Of a DNA stretch of 64,000 bases, positions 47,571 through 59,869 are shown piece by piece. The notes beneath the pieces are model-generated. The model was not told the origin of the DNA. It saw nothing but the letters and a program-made list of their open reading frames with translations, and did no database searches. Within the stretch, counting starts at the first letter, position 1; every line of letters begins with the position of its first letter. Both the position numbers and the translations under genes were made by a program. Source of the DNA: Macropodus opercularis (lineage: Eukaryota > Chordata > Actinopteri > Anabantiformes > Osphronemidae); NCBI GenBank assembly GCA_030770545.1, contig CM061091.1, forward strand, positions 2,486,501 through 2,550,500. Reading direction: 5' to 3'.

Positions 47571-48359
47571 ACCTTGTTTGGTGATCATCCGTTTGCTCGA
47601 GACGTGGCTTTTTGACATGGACCCATTTGGACAAGTTAAACAAAAGACCCAGAAAAATAAAATGTAGGGACACGAAGAATAGTTCAAGACAGGCTGGTTG
47701 ATTTCCATCCGTCAATTAATTCCTCATCATGTACTGAGCCAACAGGCTCAGCAGGAATACAGCATAAAGTCCAGTCAGGACCCTCCCTCCCACCTGGACA
47801 TGCCTAGAAAACCCAGGAGCCTTAGAGGCATCCTGCCAAGATGCCCAAACCAACTCAACTTTGATGCAAGCAAGCAGCCAGCTGTACTTTAGCGTCCTCC
47901 AGATGTCTGTGCCCTATCTCTGCCACTCCCGAAACATGTGCATGGAATGATTCCTCCTTCATCACAATGCTCTAGCTGAACAACATGCTACTGCTGCCCC
48001 CGCACTAATTCACCAGTCAATATGTATTTGATTAATTCATTACATGTTGTCGTGTAACATGTTCGCAGTTAGGAAGCCAATCTGCATTTCTGGCAAACGG
48101 GAAAAAAACTGTATCTGATTACAAGAAATCCAGGCTTAATCAAATGATCCAGAACATCAGGATGCACTGGGGCAAGGAGCAGAGCCCAGAGCAGGGCAGA
48201 TGTCTGTGACATGAGGAGGCTGCTCCAGGGTGTAAAATGCAATCACAGCAGCCCAAGACAGTTCAGTAAGCACCTGGGGAGTAAATGCGTGACTGTCACA
48301 TCTTTTTGTTTTCTTCTTCTTCGCCGTGTTTTCCTGGTATTTGTGTGTGCGTTGGCAGA

Positions 48360-48540
48360 CCCCCTGCATCTCCATCTTGTTTTCTGTCCCATCCGTGACT
48401 CACAATGTGAAGGGATAAATATCTGACAAGCTGAGGAAGCCCTGGGTCTCAAGCACCTGTGGCCTTAAGGGGGCTCACCCTGCATTAGCTGCAGATTTTG
48501 CCACTGCAGTGCTGGTGATTATTGTTGTTATGCCTTTACA
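48360..48540. promoter_or_regulatory. Candidate intronic enhancer
   Basis: Even composition with GTGACTCAC near 48,395 (AP-1-like), CACCTG near 48,455 and GCATTAGCTGCAG near 48,482. Texture-based. Confidence 0.2.
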
Positions 48541-48969
48541 CAGGCTTCAGCTCCAAGTGCAACTTTCACTCTCATGGCTATCATTCTCTGTAAATCTCGG
48601 TGTGAAAGGTCGCCTACCTAAGTGCTGGCACAGCTGAATTCAGCAGAAAGAAAAAGCTCAGATGAATAAGTAAAACCGTCTATGACAAGACGTCTGGACA
48701 CGACTCGGCGAGAAGCTAAGTGCTGGGAGGGTTTATTAGAGAGATAAAGGTAGACAGAATAAAACTTGCAAGTAGATGAAGAAGAAAGAAACCAAACAAG
48801 GCAAAAGCTCAATTTCTCAGTTTAAGGTGTATTTTTTCCCCCAGTGTTCTTAGTTGGGATTACCTGTACTCGTGATGCACGTAAGTAAACTAGGTACAGG
48901 TACATAAACATACCTGGACATACTTCTCTCTGCCTTTCCCACCACATTGTGTGGCCCAGGAGGGAGACG

Positions 48970-49180
48970 TGGCTTCTCTGTAGCGAGCCATCAATCACTG
49001 CAGTAACGACAGCTCAATAAACAGAAGGGCAGCCTACCTACTAGCTTCTGCTCGGCTGTGATAGCATTCACCGAGTCCTGCGGCACTTTGCTTCCTTCCT
49101 GCTGACCTCTGCACAGCTTCAGTGGCGAGGACAGAGCTCTGCTTATCTCCTGTCACTTAATTTAGACCCTCCCGGTAGGA
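48970..49180. promoter_or_regulatory. Candidate intronic enhancer
   Basis: Repeat-free, with CCATCAATCACTGCAG near 48,989, CAATAAAC near 49,014 and CACTTAATTTAGACC near 49,154. Motif reading only. Confidence 0.2.
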
Positions 49181-51989
49181 ACACCCAGGGTCAGCATGGG
49201 CGTAATGTTGTAAACAAAGGTGGCCAAACTATGACCTCCCATTAAGCGGTGTCAGAAATAAAGCTCAACTCGTAGGCAAGGGCTTTCGAGCAATAGGTTA
49301 AATTCTTGTCGCTCTTCAGGGCACTAGTAAATGTCTGAGTAATATTGTTTGTGGTGCTGCGTGTTCTGGATCTGTATTTTATTATAGCATTGCATTTTTT
49401 TGGTTTCTGCTTTATAGATGTATCTGCAGAACGTCTCTTTTGTGCAGGCTGCACTGTTCCGCCTTGTGTGTTGTTTTGTCTGTGTTCCGTCTCTTTGTAT
49501 ACAAACCCATGAGGCTAACAATGCCAGTTTGTGTGCTTTCCTGTGCCCATTGTTGCCGCTGTGGGTCTCTGCCCTTGCTGACATCCACTTGTAGTAAGGT
49601 CGAGACAATAACCGTGAACAGAGTGCCGTGTATCTGCACTGGCCTGACCCTGTGGCCCTTCCTGTTACCTTCAACACCCTATACCCTTCCTCTCCACTGA
49701 CCTTTGACCTCTGCAGCAGAGACTCGTTGGCCTCTCATGTCAGGACAAGGCAGGGTGAGCTCTTAAAGAGCTTACAGCTTTCTTTATGACAGGTCTCAGG
49801 AGCACAATGTTTCTGCACAAATATAAAATATAATCCAAGCAGTAATGCAATTCACAACCTGCACACAACTTTATTCCTTACCTGACTTGACCAAGTCAAA
49901 TGTAATGTAAGCAAACACTCTATTCACTCTAAGTCACTACCTGTCATGGTGCCTTAGCACTTGTTCACGACGATATACTGTCCGTTATCGGCGTCTACTG
50001 TGGTGTAATAATTATATTCACAGAATGCCATACTTGACCTTCATTCCTCTTCACTGAGCTTTCATGGTAAACGTAACGAAACGTCAGGATTATTGTATTC
50101 CAATACACACCTGGTAGATTTTTTTTGTCCTCATCAGACTTGAACTAACAGAAAGGAACGGAGTGTTTGATATTAAAGCCACGGGTTAAATAAACAGCAC
50201 CTCCGGTTCAGATGTGTTCATTTGGTGGGAATGTAAATGGAAGTAAAGCGACAGACGCGGCCTCTCTGCGCTGAGAGTAGTAACACAGCCTGCAACCTCT
50301 GCGCTGATGTAAAATCGTGGTATCTTAGTTTTTCCCCTGTCTCTTGTTCTGGTGAAGTTGTTTGTGTCTGAAGAGCAACCGCAGACCTTCAGCGCTGGGC
50401 CTGAACTGGCACAACAATTGGCAGAGGCCAAAACACACAATGGCCATTTTTAATAATTTCCTTTCAGCCCTTATCTGTGCTCAGTATTGTATGTCATAAA
50501 TGGAAAGTTTGATATGTTCAGGCTGCTTTTTCAATTTTTTCAATTAACTTGCAGACCTGGAGCCGTGGCCTTTGTGCTGGGGAAGAAAAGCAGTAAGAGC
50601 CTGCAGCTTTGAAACGTCCTGAAAACACACCTGTGTAATCGAGTGTGTTCATTCCATTTTCAGATCACCTTGTTCCGTTTGAAATCCACAGAAAAGGGCT
50701 GCAGCCGTGGTCCTTGTAGTAGAGCTAGGAAATGAAACCTTGCCTGTCTGTAATTGTCGCTGAAGAAAGCTCACTTATTTCCCAGAGATATAATCCTCTC
50801 CCTCCCTTCAAACCCCCTTCTACATTGTTCCCTAGGATCAAGTTCATGGAGGTCAGGGCAGGAGCATGGTAATGGGACCCTTGTCCCTGTGTCTAAGGGC
50901 GGGTTGAATGGGTCTCGGCCCCTGCCCCCAGCCCCATGCAGCCTCTGAATAGGACCCAGATTCCTCTGACTTTATCAGTCTGCTCCAGTTTCTGCCCGGC
51001 CTCCCGACAGATCCTCATTTCAAAGTGTTTCGATGCCACGTTCACAAGTCGACACGTTTGTGCTCCCGTGACATTTCATGAGTCCACACCACTGCAACGG
51101 TAAACGTGTTAGTACAACTGTACTGAGAATACAAACACTAACCAACAGAGAACTAATAGGACTCGCGTCTAGATCATACTGCGCTTTATTTTTTATTATT
51201 TTATTTTTTATTTATTTACTTTCCTGCAATAATACTTAACAGGCTTAATCATGCAAAATAAATGCATAAAAGCTACTGGACAAATAGTAGCAGATAGTTA
51301 AACACTTCAGCTGATAATAATCACAACAGATGTGTGTGCATTAGTCAGGCTTGTGTTCAACATCAGCTGTGGACCCAGCGATTTGTAGAGCATTTGTACA
51401 AGTGGTGCTCTTGGTGGAAAAAGGTGGATTTCTGCATGTTTTGGGAGCCCTGGAAAACAAAAACATCTTGGCTGTGGGAGTCTACTAATCGGAATTAGAG
51501 CAAATATTTTTCCTGTTAACCTTGTTAATGGTCTGTTACCACTTTCCCGTGATTCGGTGCAGACGCGCACATTGTTTCATTTTCTGCCTTCGTTTGGTCA
51601 CAGTCCTTGTTGTTTTCTGTTAGATTAGCTTTTATACTGTATATGGATTTGCTGATTAATGTCTTTCGATGGATGCACTCATTTCATTTCCTTCCACAGC
51701 GTTTTCTCTCTCTCTCTGTCTTCACACTAACGGACCTGTACAGTAGGCAGCGAAGTGCTGGGATCGTCCGGCTTGTAGAGCAGCTGTGTTTGCTGTGAAA
51801 CGTCTGCTGGCTGATTCAGTCGTTGTTATACATTAGTGGCCTGCGGGTTAAACTGCAGGTGGCTGTGTCTCAGTGTGTAGACGAACCCTAGGGAGAGCGA
51901 ACGCGTGTGTGTGTGAGTGCACGCATCCCCATCCTCTCGGTTGCAGCCTTCCCTAAGTGAGCCAAGTCCGGTGGCTAACCCTTAGCACC

Positions 51990-52080
51990 TCTGCGTTTGG
52001 CAGCGTGACTTCAGCAAGATTAATCCATTCTGCACTCCATCAGTCACTAGGCACAGATTATTAGTGCTGGGACAGAGCTG
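51990..52080. promoter_or_regulatory. Candidate element with OTX/PITX-type site
   Basis: GATTAATCC at 52,018-52,026 overlaps two TAATC-type cores in opposite orientation, and CAGATTATTAG follows near 52,054. TAATCC is the K50 homeodomain consensus (OTX, PITX, CRX). Confidence 0.22.
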
Positions 52081-53069
52081 GTGCTTTCGCTCACACACGG
52101 CCCCCTCGCCCCTGTGACTGTGCCTTCTACCGCGTCCCCAAAGTTTGTAAAGGTGGCCTTGGTGTTGAGAGGCCATTCGTCAAACCCAACCAGACTCTCC
52201 ACTTGGCTCCTTTTAATAAGGCTACCTGGGCTCTGGGATTGCACACAAACATACACTTGCATGCGCACGCACACAATGTACCCACACAGCTCTGAGTGTC
52301 ATGTGGTATGTCCCGTGGGGCTTATAAAAGTCCCATTAACATGGCTCTCCTCATTGGTTCTGACAGTTTGATCAATTAGACCCCTCCTTCCGCTGACCTC
52401 GGAGCCGCTCTGACTCAGAGGTCAGACGCGATGGATCGCTGGGCCTGCGAACACGCACTCAACTCTGCCTCCCTCTCTTTGGTTATCTCTGAGCCGGTCG
52501 TGGTGCCGCTTGCTTGTGTGTTCAGCACCACTCCGACCGATGGACGTTAATCAGCACGATTAACTCTTAACATATATTCAGGATCACTTTGCATAACAGT
52601 ATATTGCCCAGACCTAATAACAAATAATAGGGGGAGGTACACGATGTTTGACCCAGTGAAGTGAAAAACTGTTACAAAGATGAGTAAACTGAGGGGGAGA
52701 CGGTTTAAGTAATAAGAGGAAACAAGCATTCAGTTAGTGTGTCTGTGCTCACGAGTGTGGTATCCGGGGGGTGGGGTGGTTTCACGACTAGGCACCCAGA
52801 GAGAGCAGCTTGGTGGAACAGAGGGGTTAAGAACCGCGTCGAGCTCAGAGCGACGCTGCGCCGCCGTTCTAATGACGTCCACCGGCCTAATTGAATATTG
52901 ACGTTTTGCACACAAAGGCTAAATGGCTTCTGTCTGCTCCACCTCTGGCGAAGGACCAGGCTTCTTCTTCTTCTTTCTTTTTTTTTTCAAATCCTCCACT
53001 AATTCCAGGGTGGCTTGTTAAATGTCTCTGTTGCCATGGTTACCAGCCTTTGGTCTTTTTGATGCACAG

Positions 53070-53090
53070 TTTATTTTATTTTATTTTTTT
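53070..53090 (+). repeat. (TTTTA)n-like tract
   Basis: Short imperfect pentanucleotide repeat. Confidence 0.75.
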
Positions 53091-54509
53091 GGAAGTGCTG
53101 ATGCTTGAGTATTTTGCCATCAGTAAGTTTTGTTGTTGACTGCCTAGAGGTGTGATGACAACTCAACTCCCCACTTCTCTGGAGTGAGTGTGCAATCGTT
53201 CCATAGACGAGGGGAAGGAGAACTTTTTGTCCTGTCCTCCTGCACATTCCCTTGTTCTCTCTTCTAAACTCCTCCTCTCTGTGTCTGCCTCCCTCCATTT
53301 TCTCTGATCGTCACCTCCTCCCTCCTTTTTTGTCTTATTTCTGCGTCTATTTCTGTGTTGCCGTTTTACTTCCCACTGCGCCTGCCTCCAGACGCTTCTC
53401 CTTTGTTGCCACGGCGACACACTCCAGATGGCGAGTGTCAAGGCAAGACTGGGCTCTGAATGTCTGATCACAACACACACACAGACGCTGGTCCACATAT
53501 ATGCGCTCTGAGAACAGACTGAGACATGGGCAGCGTACATTCTGTTCAACACTTACATCCTACTCAGATGCTGGTGAACGTGCACTCTGCCCACGACGCA
53601 CACACACAAGCACACAGCATAATAAAACCTGTGTCAAAGCCACACAGGAAACAATCTCTCCTTTATGTGACCGGGATGTCATTAATCTTGGCGGAGGTTA
53701 ACAAATGCACTTGCATGGAAGGTATATTTCATAGGCGGACAGCCGACAATAGGGCCATTGTGGCGTCAGGCTGCAGCGTCGGGCTGCGGCGTCTCGCTCT
53801 GCATTCAGCCTGGACCTTTTGGTTGGCTCTGGATCCACAGCTCATGTCAGGGGTTATGTTTCATCTCCCAGATGAATGTGTTTATGTGAGCGAAAACATG
53901 TGAAACACAGAGGAAAATCAACGTTCCAGTTGTTTATTTATGTTTTCCGCAAGAAACCACAATTTATTTTTCAGAATGGGGGGAAAGTAAATGTGTTTGG
54001 CCATTTTTCAAAGTTTGGCCTTGTTGCTATTAGTCATACCAGAGCCAAACAAATACCCTGCACTCGCTTTCTTTGTGGGGCCTGACTGAGTTGGGTTTTT
54101 TTTTCTTCTTCCTCCGCAGCAGCGCAATGTCCATCTGAGAAGTGGCGCGTCTTCCCAGTAATCCATTAGACTTCCATTAGCTCTGATTTGTGTGATTAGT
54201 TCTAATTAATCAGTTGAGTCTGTGGCCTTGACTCCTGTGCACTCCTCACATTTCATTTTTAACCTCATTTCTCAGCTCTCCACTGAGCGAGAGAAGGAGG
54301 CGAAGACCGAGCGAGCAAATCAAAGGGCAAACTTCAGGCCTGCTGCCGCTACCGTTTTTTGTCTGAGTGCACAAACGCTTGACACCGTTATAACACTACT
54401 GCATTCTTCTCTCTCCATGCTAAACTAATATGGGTGGGTGTGTGTTTTTTTTTTCTTTTAGCAGAGGTGTGTTGTGTTTTAAAGTGAATTAGGACTGTGG
54501 GGTCATGTT

Positions 54510-54700
54510 TTACGCATCTTGAGCCAATTGAGGATCCGGTTAACCCGGGTCAGCCTCTTGTGGAATAATCGGTATTGATTAGGGTCCATCACTGTAGCAG
54601 AGCCTATTGATGATTGGTGGAGCCCTGATTTCCCCTCAGTCAGATATCAGTGGCAGCCAGGCAGTGTTCTGGAAGCTGCACCGGACTCAGTGGCCTGTCC
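54510..54700. promoter_or_regulatory. Candidate enhancer with paired inverted TAATC sites
   Basis: GGTTAACC at 54,538-54,545, then TAATC at 54,566-54,570 and GATTA at 54,577-54,581, an inverted pair 6 bp apart suited to a K50 homeodomain dimer. The surroundings are repeat-free and GC-balanced. It lies about 1 kb before coding exon 4. Confidence 0.25.
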
Positions 54701-55667
54701 CAGCGTAACTGATAGAAAGAGCAAAGCTAACATCCTCTTTTCGTGACCCTGCTGCTCCGTGCCTCAAAGTAAAATTAAAAGATTTTTTCAGGGGGTGTAG
54801 CAGCAGGTCAGCTTATATACTGAGGTATAATGTGATGATAATCTATCTTCCTTTCCTGTGTTGTCAGACTTCTGCTGCCGTTCCCACTATTGTGATAAAT
54901 GAAGGCTCAATTTATCAACCAGCCGCTACTCGATTTCTTTTCTGCCCTCGCTTTCCCCACCCCACTCCTACATGCGACGCCTGCTCGGTAGCACTTTATT
55001 TCTTCATTTGTGCTCTCCCCCACGTTCGGCCATCTATCCATCCGTGCTTCCTTTATTCCAGCTCAGCCAGTTTGAGACTTTCTGTTTCTGCTGGGTTAAG
55101 GCTGTGATGTTGTCTGTCACCCTGGAGCTGCACAGCCCCATCTAGGCTGCCGGAGGTGGGCTGGCAGCTGTCAATCAATCTGTAGCTAAGAAACAGCCGG
55201 GCTGGGGTTGACACATGATGCAGCTCTCTGCTGTTTACGAATTCACTTTCTTCCTTTTCCTCTAGGACTGTGTATCGGTTAAATTAATCGAGCTTGATGG
55301 GGATTTTTTTTTTATTGAGTGCATCAAACTAAGTGCTCCCTACTTGCATGTAAACAGCTCGACCAATCACAGGTGTTATCTTTGCTACATATGTACAGTA
55401 CCTCAGTTCAGCAGCAGGTCCCTAAAAGAGATCGATAATTTTCCTTCATCCTATTTTGACATCGTCACTTTTCACGTCCTGTAGATAACATGAGAAGTAA
55501 GTAAGTGTCCACGCTGAGTTTCATGTGCAACCGTCCAGCGTGTCGTTTTATTTCCATGCATTTTGTCACAAATGGATTCAGAGTAAAGCAAAAATACTTC
55601 CTATGGCCATGGTAGTGAAAGTCTCCTGAGCAATGTCAGTACGATCCTTCTCCCCGTTTCTCTGCAG

Positions 55668-55783
55668 GACTCCGTGGTTTAACGGTTGGGGGTTCAACTT
55701 GCCTCGGGGTCAGTCTCTTCTGGATAAATGGAACCTCATCCCCGAAGGCATCGACATACTGATGACCCACGGTCCGCCGCTCG
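55668..55783 (+). CDS. mpped2: mpped2 coding exon 4 (residues 174-213): THGPP histidine motif
   Basis: The acceptor TTTCTCTGCAG precedes 55,668; the first G completes Trp174. The exon encodes TPWFNGWGFNLPRGQSLLD, then KWNLIPEGIDILMTHGPPL. H208 in MTHGPP matches mammalian H213, a ligand in the second metal site. The NGWGFNLPRG segment is a family signature shared with MPPED1. The donor is CTCG|GTGAGT, phase 1. All variable positions are conservative, so the exon is under clear purifying constraint. Confidence 0.96.
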
Positions 55784-56694
55784 GTGAGTCCAATTACCCA
55801 ATCACAGCCACCTCAGCTAATGAGGTTGTGCCTCGTTATTCAGAAACTGGACCAAGTCGCTGGAGGCGTCGCAGCAGAGTCTGTGCGTCTGTCTTAAAGT
55901 CAACACTGTTTCCTAAATTCAACAGCATCTGTGAACACCCTGAACTTAGTCACATTCAATATTTATGTTGGACTTTGCAAAAAAGAAAATGCATATTGTT
56001 AAGTTTCTGTTTTTTCCGGCCACAGACTGATTGAGTTTTCCTTCCAGTTGTTTGAGCCCCGCTTTTCCAGCGTGTTTATTTCTTCGCTCTCCATCTGGCT
56101 TTATTGAGTGATTTTCTTTCCTCTTGCCTACGGACGGGTGCTGCTGTTGCAGCAGCAGCAGCCACTGTGGCTGTTCGATTGCATGGAAACTCGATTTTTC
56201 CGGTAGAGTGACAAGTGCTGCAAACAATTGCATCATGCAGGGCCAGGGGAGAGGGGAACTGTTCGTGATGGACAAAACTAAGGAATATCAAGACCAGGTT
56301 TCAGCAGCCTGAATGTGGATTGTTGTGAACCTTTCACTTGTTTAAGGTTTAGGGTTAAGCACTAAAGCTCAGTTCTGAAATGAAAAGGCGGCACATTTAG
56401 AAGAAATGTTTCGTTCAAATAGAAATAGAAAATCTTATATTCTAAAAATAAATGTTTAGGCTTTGTGTAACTCGGCAGTGACACAGCACAGTAAAATCAC
56501 TGTAGTGTAGTATAACAATATATGAGAATATGTAACATCAGATTTATTCGACGGTGAGCGTCAGAGATGAGCAGAGGATTTGGATTTTTACACGTACAGT
56601 TAAGGTCAAGTTTTATCCAGCTGCTGATTAAACTGGCAAAGAGGAAAAATTCCGACCGATTTTAAAATCAAAGGATGTGTGTGTGCTCGTGTAG
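55784..56694 (+). other. mpped2: mpped2 intron 4
   Basis: 911 bp, phase 1. It contains a small hairpin, GCTGCTG-TTG-CAGCAGC, at 56,140-56,156. Nothing else is notable. Confidence 0.88.
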
Positions 56695-56808
56695 GCTTCC
56701 GAGACTGGGTTCCTAAAGAGCTGCAGCGCGTCGGCTGCGTGGAGCTGCTCAACACTGTCCAAAAGAGGGTGCGGCCCAAACTTCATGCCTTCGGAGGAAT
56801 ACATGAAG
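56695..56808 (+). CDS. mpped2: mpped2 coding exon 5 (residues 213-251): GGIHE motif with His-to-Gly replacement
   Basis: The acceptor TGCTCGTGTAG precedes 56,695. The exon encodes GFRDWVPKELQRVGCVELLN, then TVQKRVRPKLHAFGGIHE. The last superfamily motif, normally G-H-x-H, is here G246-G247-I248-H249. H249 keeps the metal ligand (mammalian H254), while G247 replaces the histidine present in MPPED1, as in mammalian MPPED2 (G252). This replacement is the known cause of low phosphodiesterase activity in MPPED2. The donor is GAAG|GTAATG. Intron 5 is only 179 bp, phase 1. Confidence 0.96.
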
Positions 56809-56987
56809 GTAATGAGAATAAATGTGTGACAGATGTCAGAAGGGTCCGTTTGTCGTACAGTATATGATAGAGTATGTGTCACAACAAGCAGGACTTAACA
56901 AGATGCTTTAAGCTTTTAGTACAAGTTCAGTACAAGTCATAAGCAGCAGTCATGCGATGTTGCTGACGCTGTGTCCTCCCTGCTCAG

Positions 56988-57106
56988 GCTACGGGATCAT
57001 GACAGACGGCTACACGACATTCATCAACGCGTCGACCTGTACCGTCAGCTTCCAGCCCACCAACCCCCCAATTGTGTTCGACCTGCCCAACCCCTCCAGC
57101 TCCTGA
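56988..57106 (+). CDS. mpped2: mpped2 terminal coding exon 6 (residues 251-289, stop)
   Basis: The acceptor CCCTGCTCAG precedes 56,988. The exon encodes GYGIMTDGYTTFINASTCTV, then SFQPTNPPIVFDLPNPSSS and TGA at 57,104-57,106. Total coding length is 870 nt (290 codons with stop), five residues short of the mammalian protein owing to the N-terminus. NASTCTVSFQPTNPP is characteristic of MPPED2, whereas MPPED1 has NASVCTVNYQPVNPP as I recall, which supports mpped2 over mpped1. Confidence 0.96.
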
Positions 57107-58395
57107 GACCAGCGGACTGAGGGGTGGGTGGGGTCAGCTACTTTTTTCTATAAATATGTCAAGGTTAAAAAAATGAAAGTGTTTCTTTGCCAAGTTTTGG
57201 TCTCCTGGGTTATGTGGAAGGTGAAGATCTGGCGGCGTGGGGAGCTACAGGAGGATGCCGGTGTTTCCATTTTGCCAACAGAACTAGTTTCTCTCTCGCT
57301 TCGGTTTCTGTGTCGTCCCGGCTGCGGACATCAGGCTGTTTCTCCTAAAGCTTTTTCAGTTTTGCTCAGACAAAGAAAGTACATCCACACGGCGCACACG
57401 AAAGAACCATAAGTCAACATGCTGTGAGTCGGACACCGGTATTCTCCTCGTCGCAGGACTTTTGTGGTTTAACAATCTTGTTCTTGATAAATTTTGCTCA
57501 GACCTGTAAGATAAATGCTTTGTGAATTTGTACAATTTCTTTATGTTTGGTTTGCTTTGGCCAGACAATGGATGCCATTGTTCTATGTTGAATCATCTGA
57601 TATTTTGTGTTTAGGACTTGTTCCTCTTTTCTCACTGGCTGACAGGGACGCTGCCTTAAACTAGCTTTAATGTTCTCAGCTAGAGCCCCACTCTCTGCGA
57701 GTTCAGAGGAAATTATTTATTACCGATCCTCCCCGCAAAACAACACCTGACTAATGCAGGGACAGAAAGCTATTGAAATACTTCTCGAAATATCACCTTT
57801 GTTACATTGACATTTAGCATTTCTGATCTAATTTGGAAAATGTATGTATAAAATATATATATTATATATTCATGTTGTAAAACATCTGTACTTAAAGTTG
57901 TGTTTGAGGAAAAAATAAGAAAATCTGGTGCTTTTTTTTATGCACCTGTACGATTGACACATTTTTCTGAATGCTCCCATCAGACGTTCTTCAGAGGTCT
58001 CTTTACTGTTTTTGTATGGACTCTCCCCGTAGAGTAGAAATTCATTTTGGATGAGAGAGGCAGATTTGTCACAATCTGACAGGTGCTGGTTGTTCCCAGA
58101 AACACACCTGCCTAAACATTAAGTTGTCCTTAAAAGTGTAAATCTGATAGTATTTGTGATTTATTGCTTTTTTTTCTGATTTTGCACTGTGTGTAAATGC
58201 AATCTTGCTAGCACAAAAAAAATGTTGCCGATAGTTGTCTCAACTTGGCCGCTGTAAATGCTCTTTTCGTGCTCTGTTCCTCTCTCGCTCTTTTTCTGAT
58301 TGTATCCCTCTTTATGGAAATGTTAGTTCTCTTTCAGTTCATTGTGATATATTTAGCTGCCTTTATATGCAAATAAAATTGCAAGATTTTTACTT
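57107..58395 (+). other. mpped2: mpped2 3' UTR
   Basis: About 1.29 kb from the stop to just past the polyadenylation signal. It contains ATTTATT near 57,715 and an AU-dinucleotide stretch (57,855-57,870) that may affect stability. There is no open frame of interest. The end point is estimated at 15-20 nt beyond the signal. Confidence 0.75.
58372..58377 (+). terminator. mpped2: Polyadenylation signal of mpped2
   Basis: Canonical AATAAA, followed by a GT/T-rich downstream element (GCGTTCGTTTTGG near 58,400). I saw no earlier canonical AATAAA in the 3' UTR. Confidence 0.75.
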
Positions 58396-59869
58396 ATCGG
58401 CGTTCGTTTTGGTTTTTAATCTTTTAAATGAGACGGATTCTGTCATACGGGCCTGATAAAAGTCTCTGATGGCTCAAATTTAAAAACATATTCACCCGCA
58501 CTCAATGTTTTGAATCATAAATGCTGTCGCCGTAAGTGACACAGTGTGTAGTGTCTGTCTTTTACCACAAGTAAATGTTAAATGTGTTCTATAAACTATC
58601 TGATGTAAATATTGATGCTCTTGTTGTCCTGCAGAAAAGGTCGTCTGTATGTTTACGTTATTTGTAAATGGTCTAAATATGCACTTGTGTACATCCCGGT
58701 ATGGCAGCAGGTGTTTGAAGACTGGAGTAACACGTCGAGTCTTACCCCAGATAACTGTGAAGAAAGTGCAGCGTGATGATATTGGCTGCGAGTTGAAATG
58801 TGCGTCATTAGTCTCTCCAGCTCCTCCGTCTTTAGGCTCTGTCACGTAGAGCGACGACCAAAATGATCAACTATTCAGTCCCAGTAATCGATTTTTGTGC
58901 TGGTTGGTTTCTGGCGGAGGTTGATGGACCCTGTTTAAACTGATTCCAATAGCAGTCGATGAGGACAGTTGCCATCCAAATCAAGCCCATCAACATCTCT
59001 CTGAGGATTTAACCACGTTAAATCCACTATTAATTAAAAAACATGGTAGGTTGGACATATCAGAAACTGCCTTATCTTAAAACATTGACAAGTTCCAGCT
59101 CCAGGTCTGGATCATTTCTCATTGGTTTCATCAGGTTTCATTCCTTCTCACCACTTGGCAGCTCGGATTCCTCATAGGCCAAAAATTAAATGGGCTTGAG
59201 TTGTAGGGCGCCTTGGCCAGGCTTTCCCACCAACCCCCTTCTCTCATCACCACAACATCAAAGCAGCCCAACCAATTAACTATTCCCCGAAACGAGAGCA
59301 GCGCCGCAGCGCCCAACACCCACCACATCCCCCCGCATTACCATAATCCAGTCTAATCATATTAACATAGGCCACAGATGAGCAGGAGGAGACACGGCTG
59401 CTCTCGGCTGTGGGTGTGAATCCATCCAGGCGCTTTTCTGCTGCACTGTGTGAGGACGCATGTTGGATTCTGCAGCTTCTTTATGGCCCCTGCATGTACT
59501 GGCTTTACTATCTCAGTGGACGGTGTTGGCTCCACTTTTTCATATTGTGATACCTATATAATAAGAAACGTGTCCAGACTTTTCCCACTAACCCAATAAA
59601 TGATGTTTCCTTCATATTTTTTGTGTTATTCATAAGCTTTAGAGTCATGAAGAAGAAGAGCAGCCTGCAAACCTCCTTCATTTGTTTTGCGTGTTTTTAA
59701 GGCCTGAACCTTTAGAAAACATAGTGTTGGGTCAAACGGACCAGGAAATAATCTAATGCTTGACCGCTGCGCTTCAGCCTCTGTGTTACGTCCTTCCTGG
59801 ACTCATTATGCTGGTGATACCGGCCGCTTGTCAGGTGACCTTCGCCTGCTGCTGATGGATCCGAGCAGC

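Larger units (their letters stand above)
38106..55667 (+). other. mpped2: mpped2 intron 3
   Basis: 17,562 bp, phase 2, GTAAGA to CTCTGCAG. No nested gene is recognised; the longest open frame (43,356-43,901, - strand) has no features. It carries microsatellites at 40,916, 41,829, 42,920 and 53,070, and the highest density of enhancer-like patches in the window, notably 47,100-47,570, 48,360-48,540, 48,970-49,180, 51,990-52,080 and 54,510-54,700. The GC content of the second half is higher than that of the first. Confidence 0.8.

Noticed and set aside
20910..57106. Assignment to mpped1 instead of mpped2
   Set aside because: The N-terminus (MAHGKVTITV), the PIPYDTPKPAGH segment, Gly247 and the C-terminal SFQPTNPP all follow MPPED2; MPPED1 has a different N-terminus and His at the 247 position.
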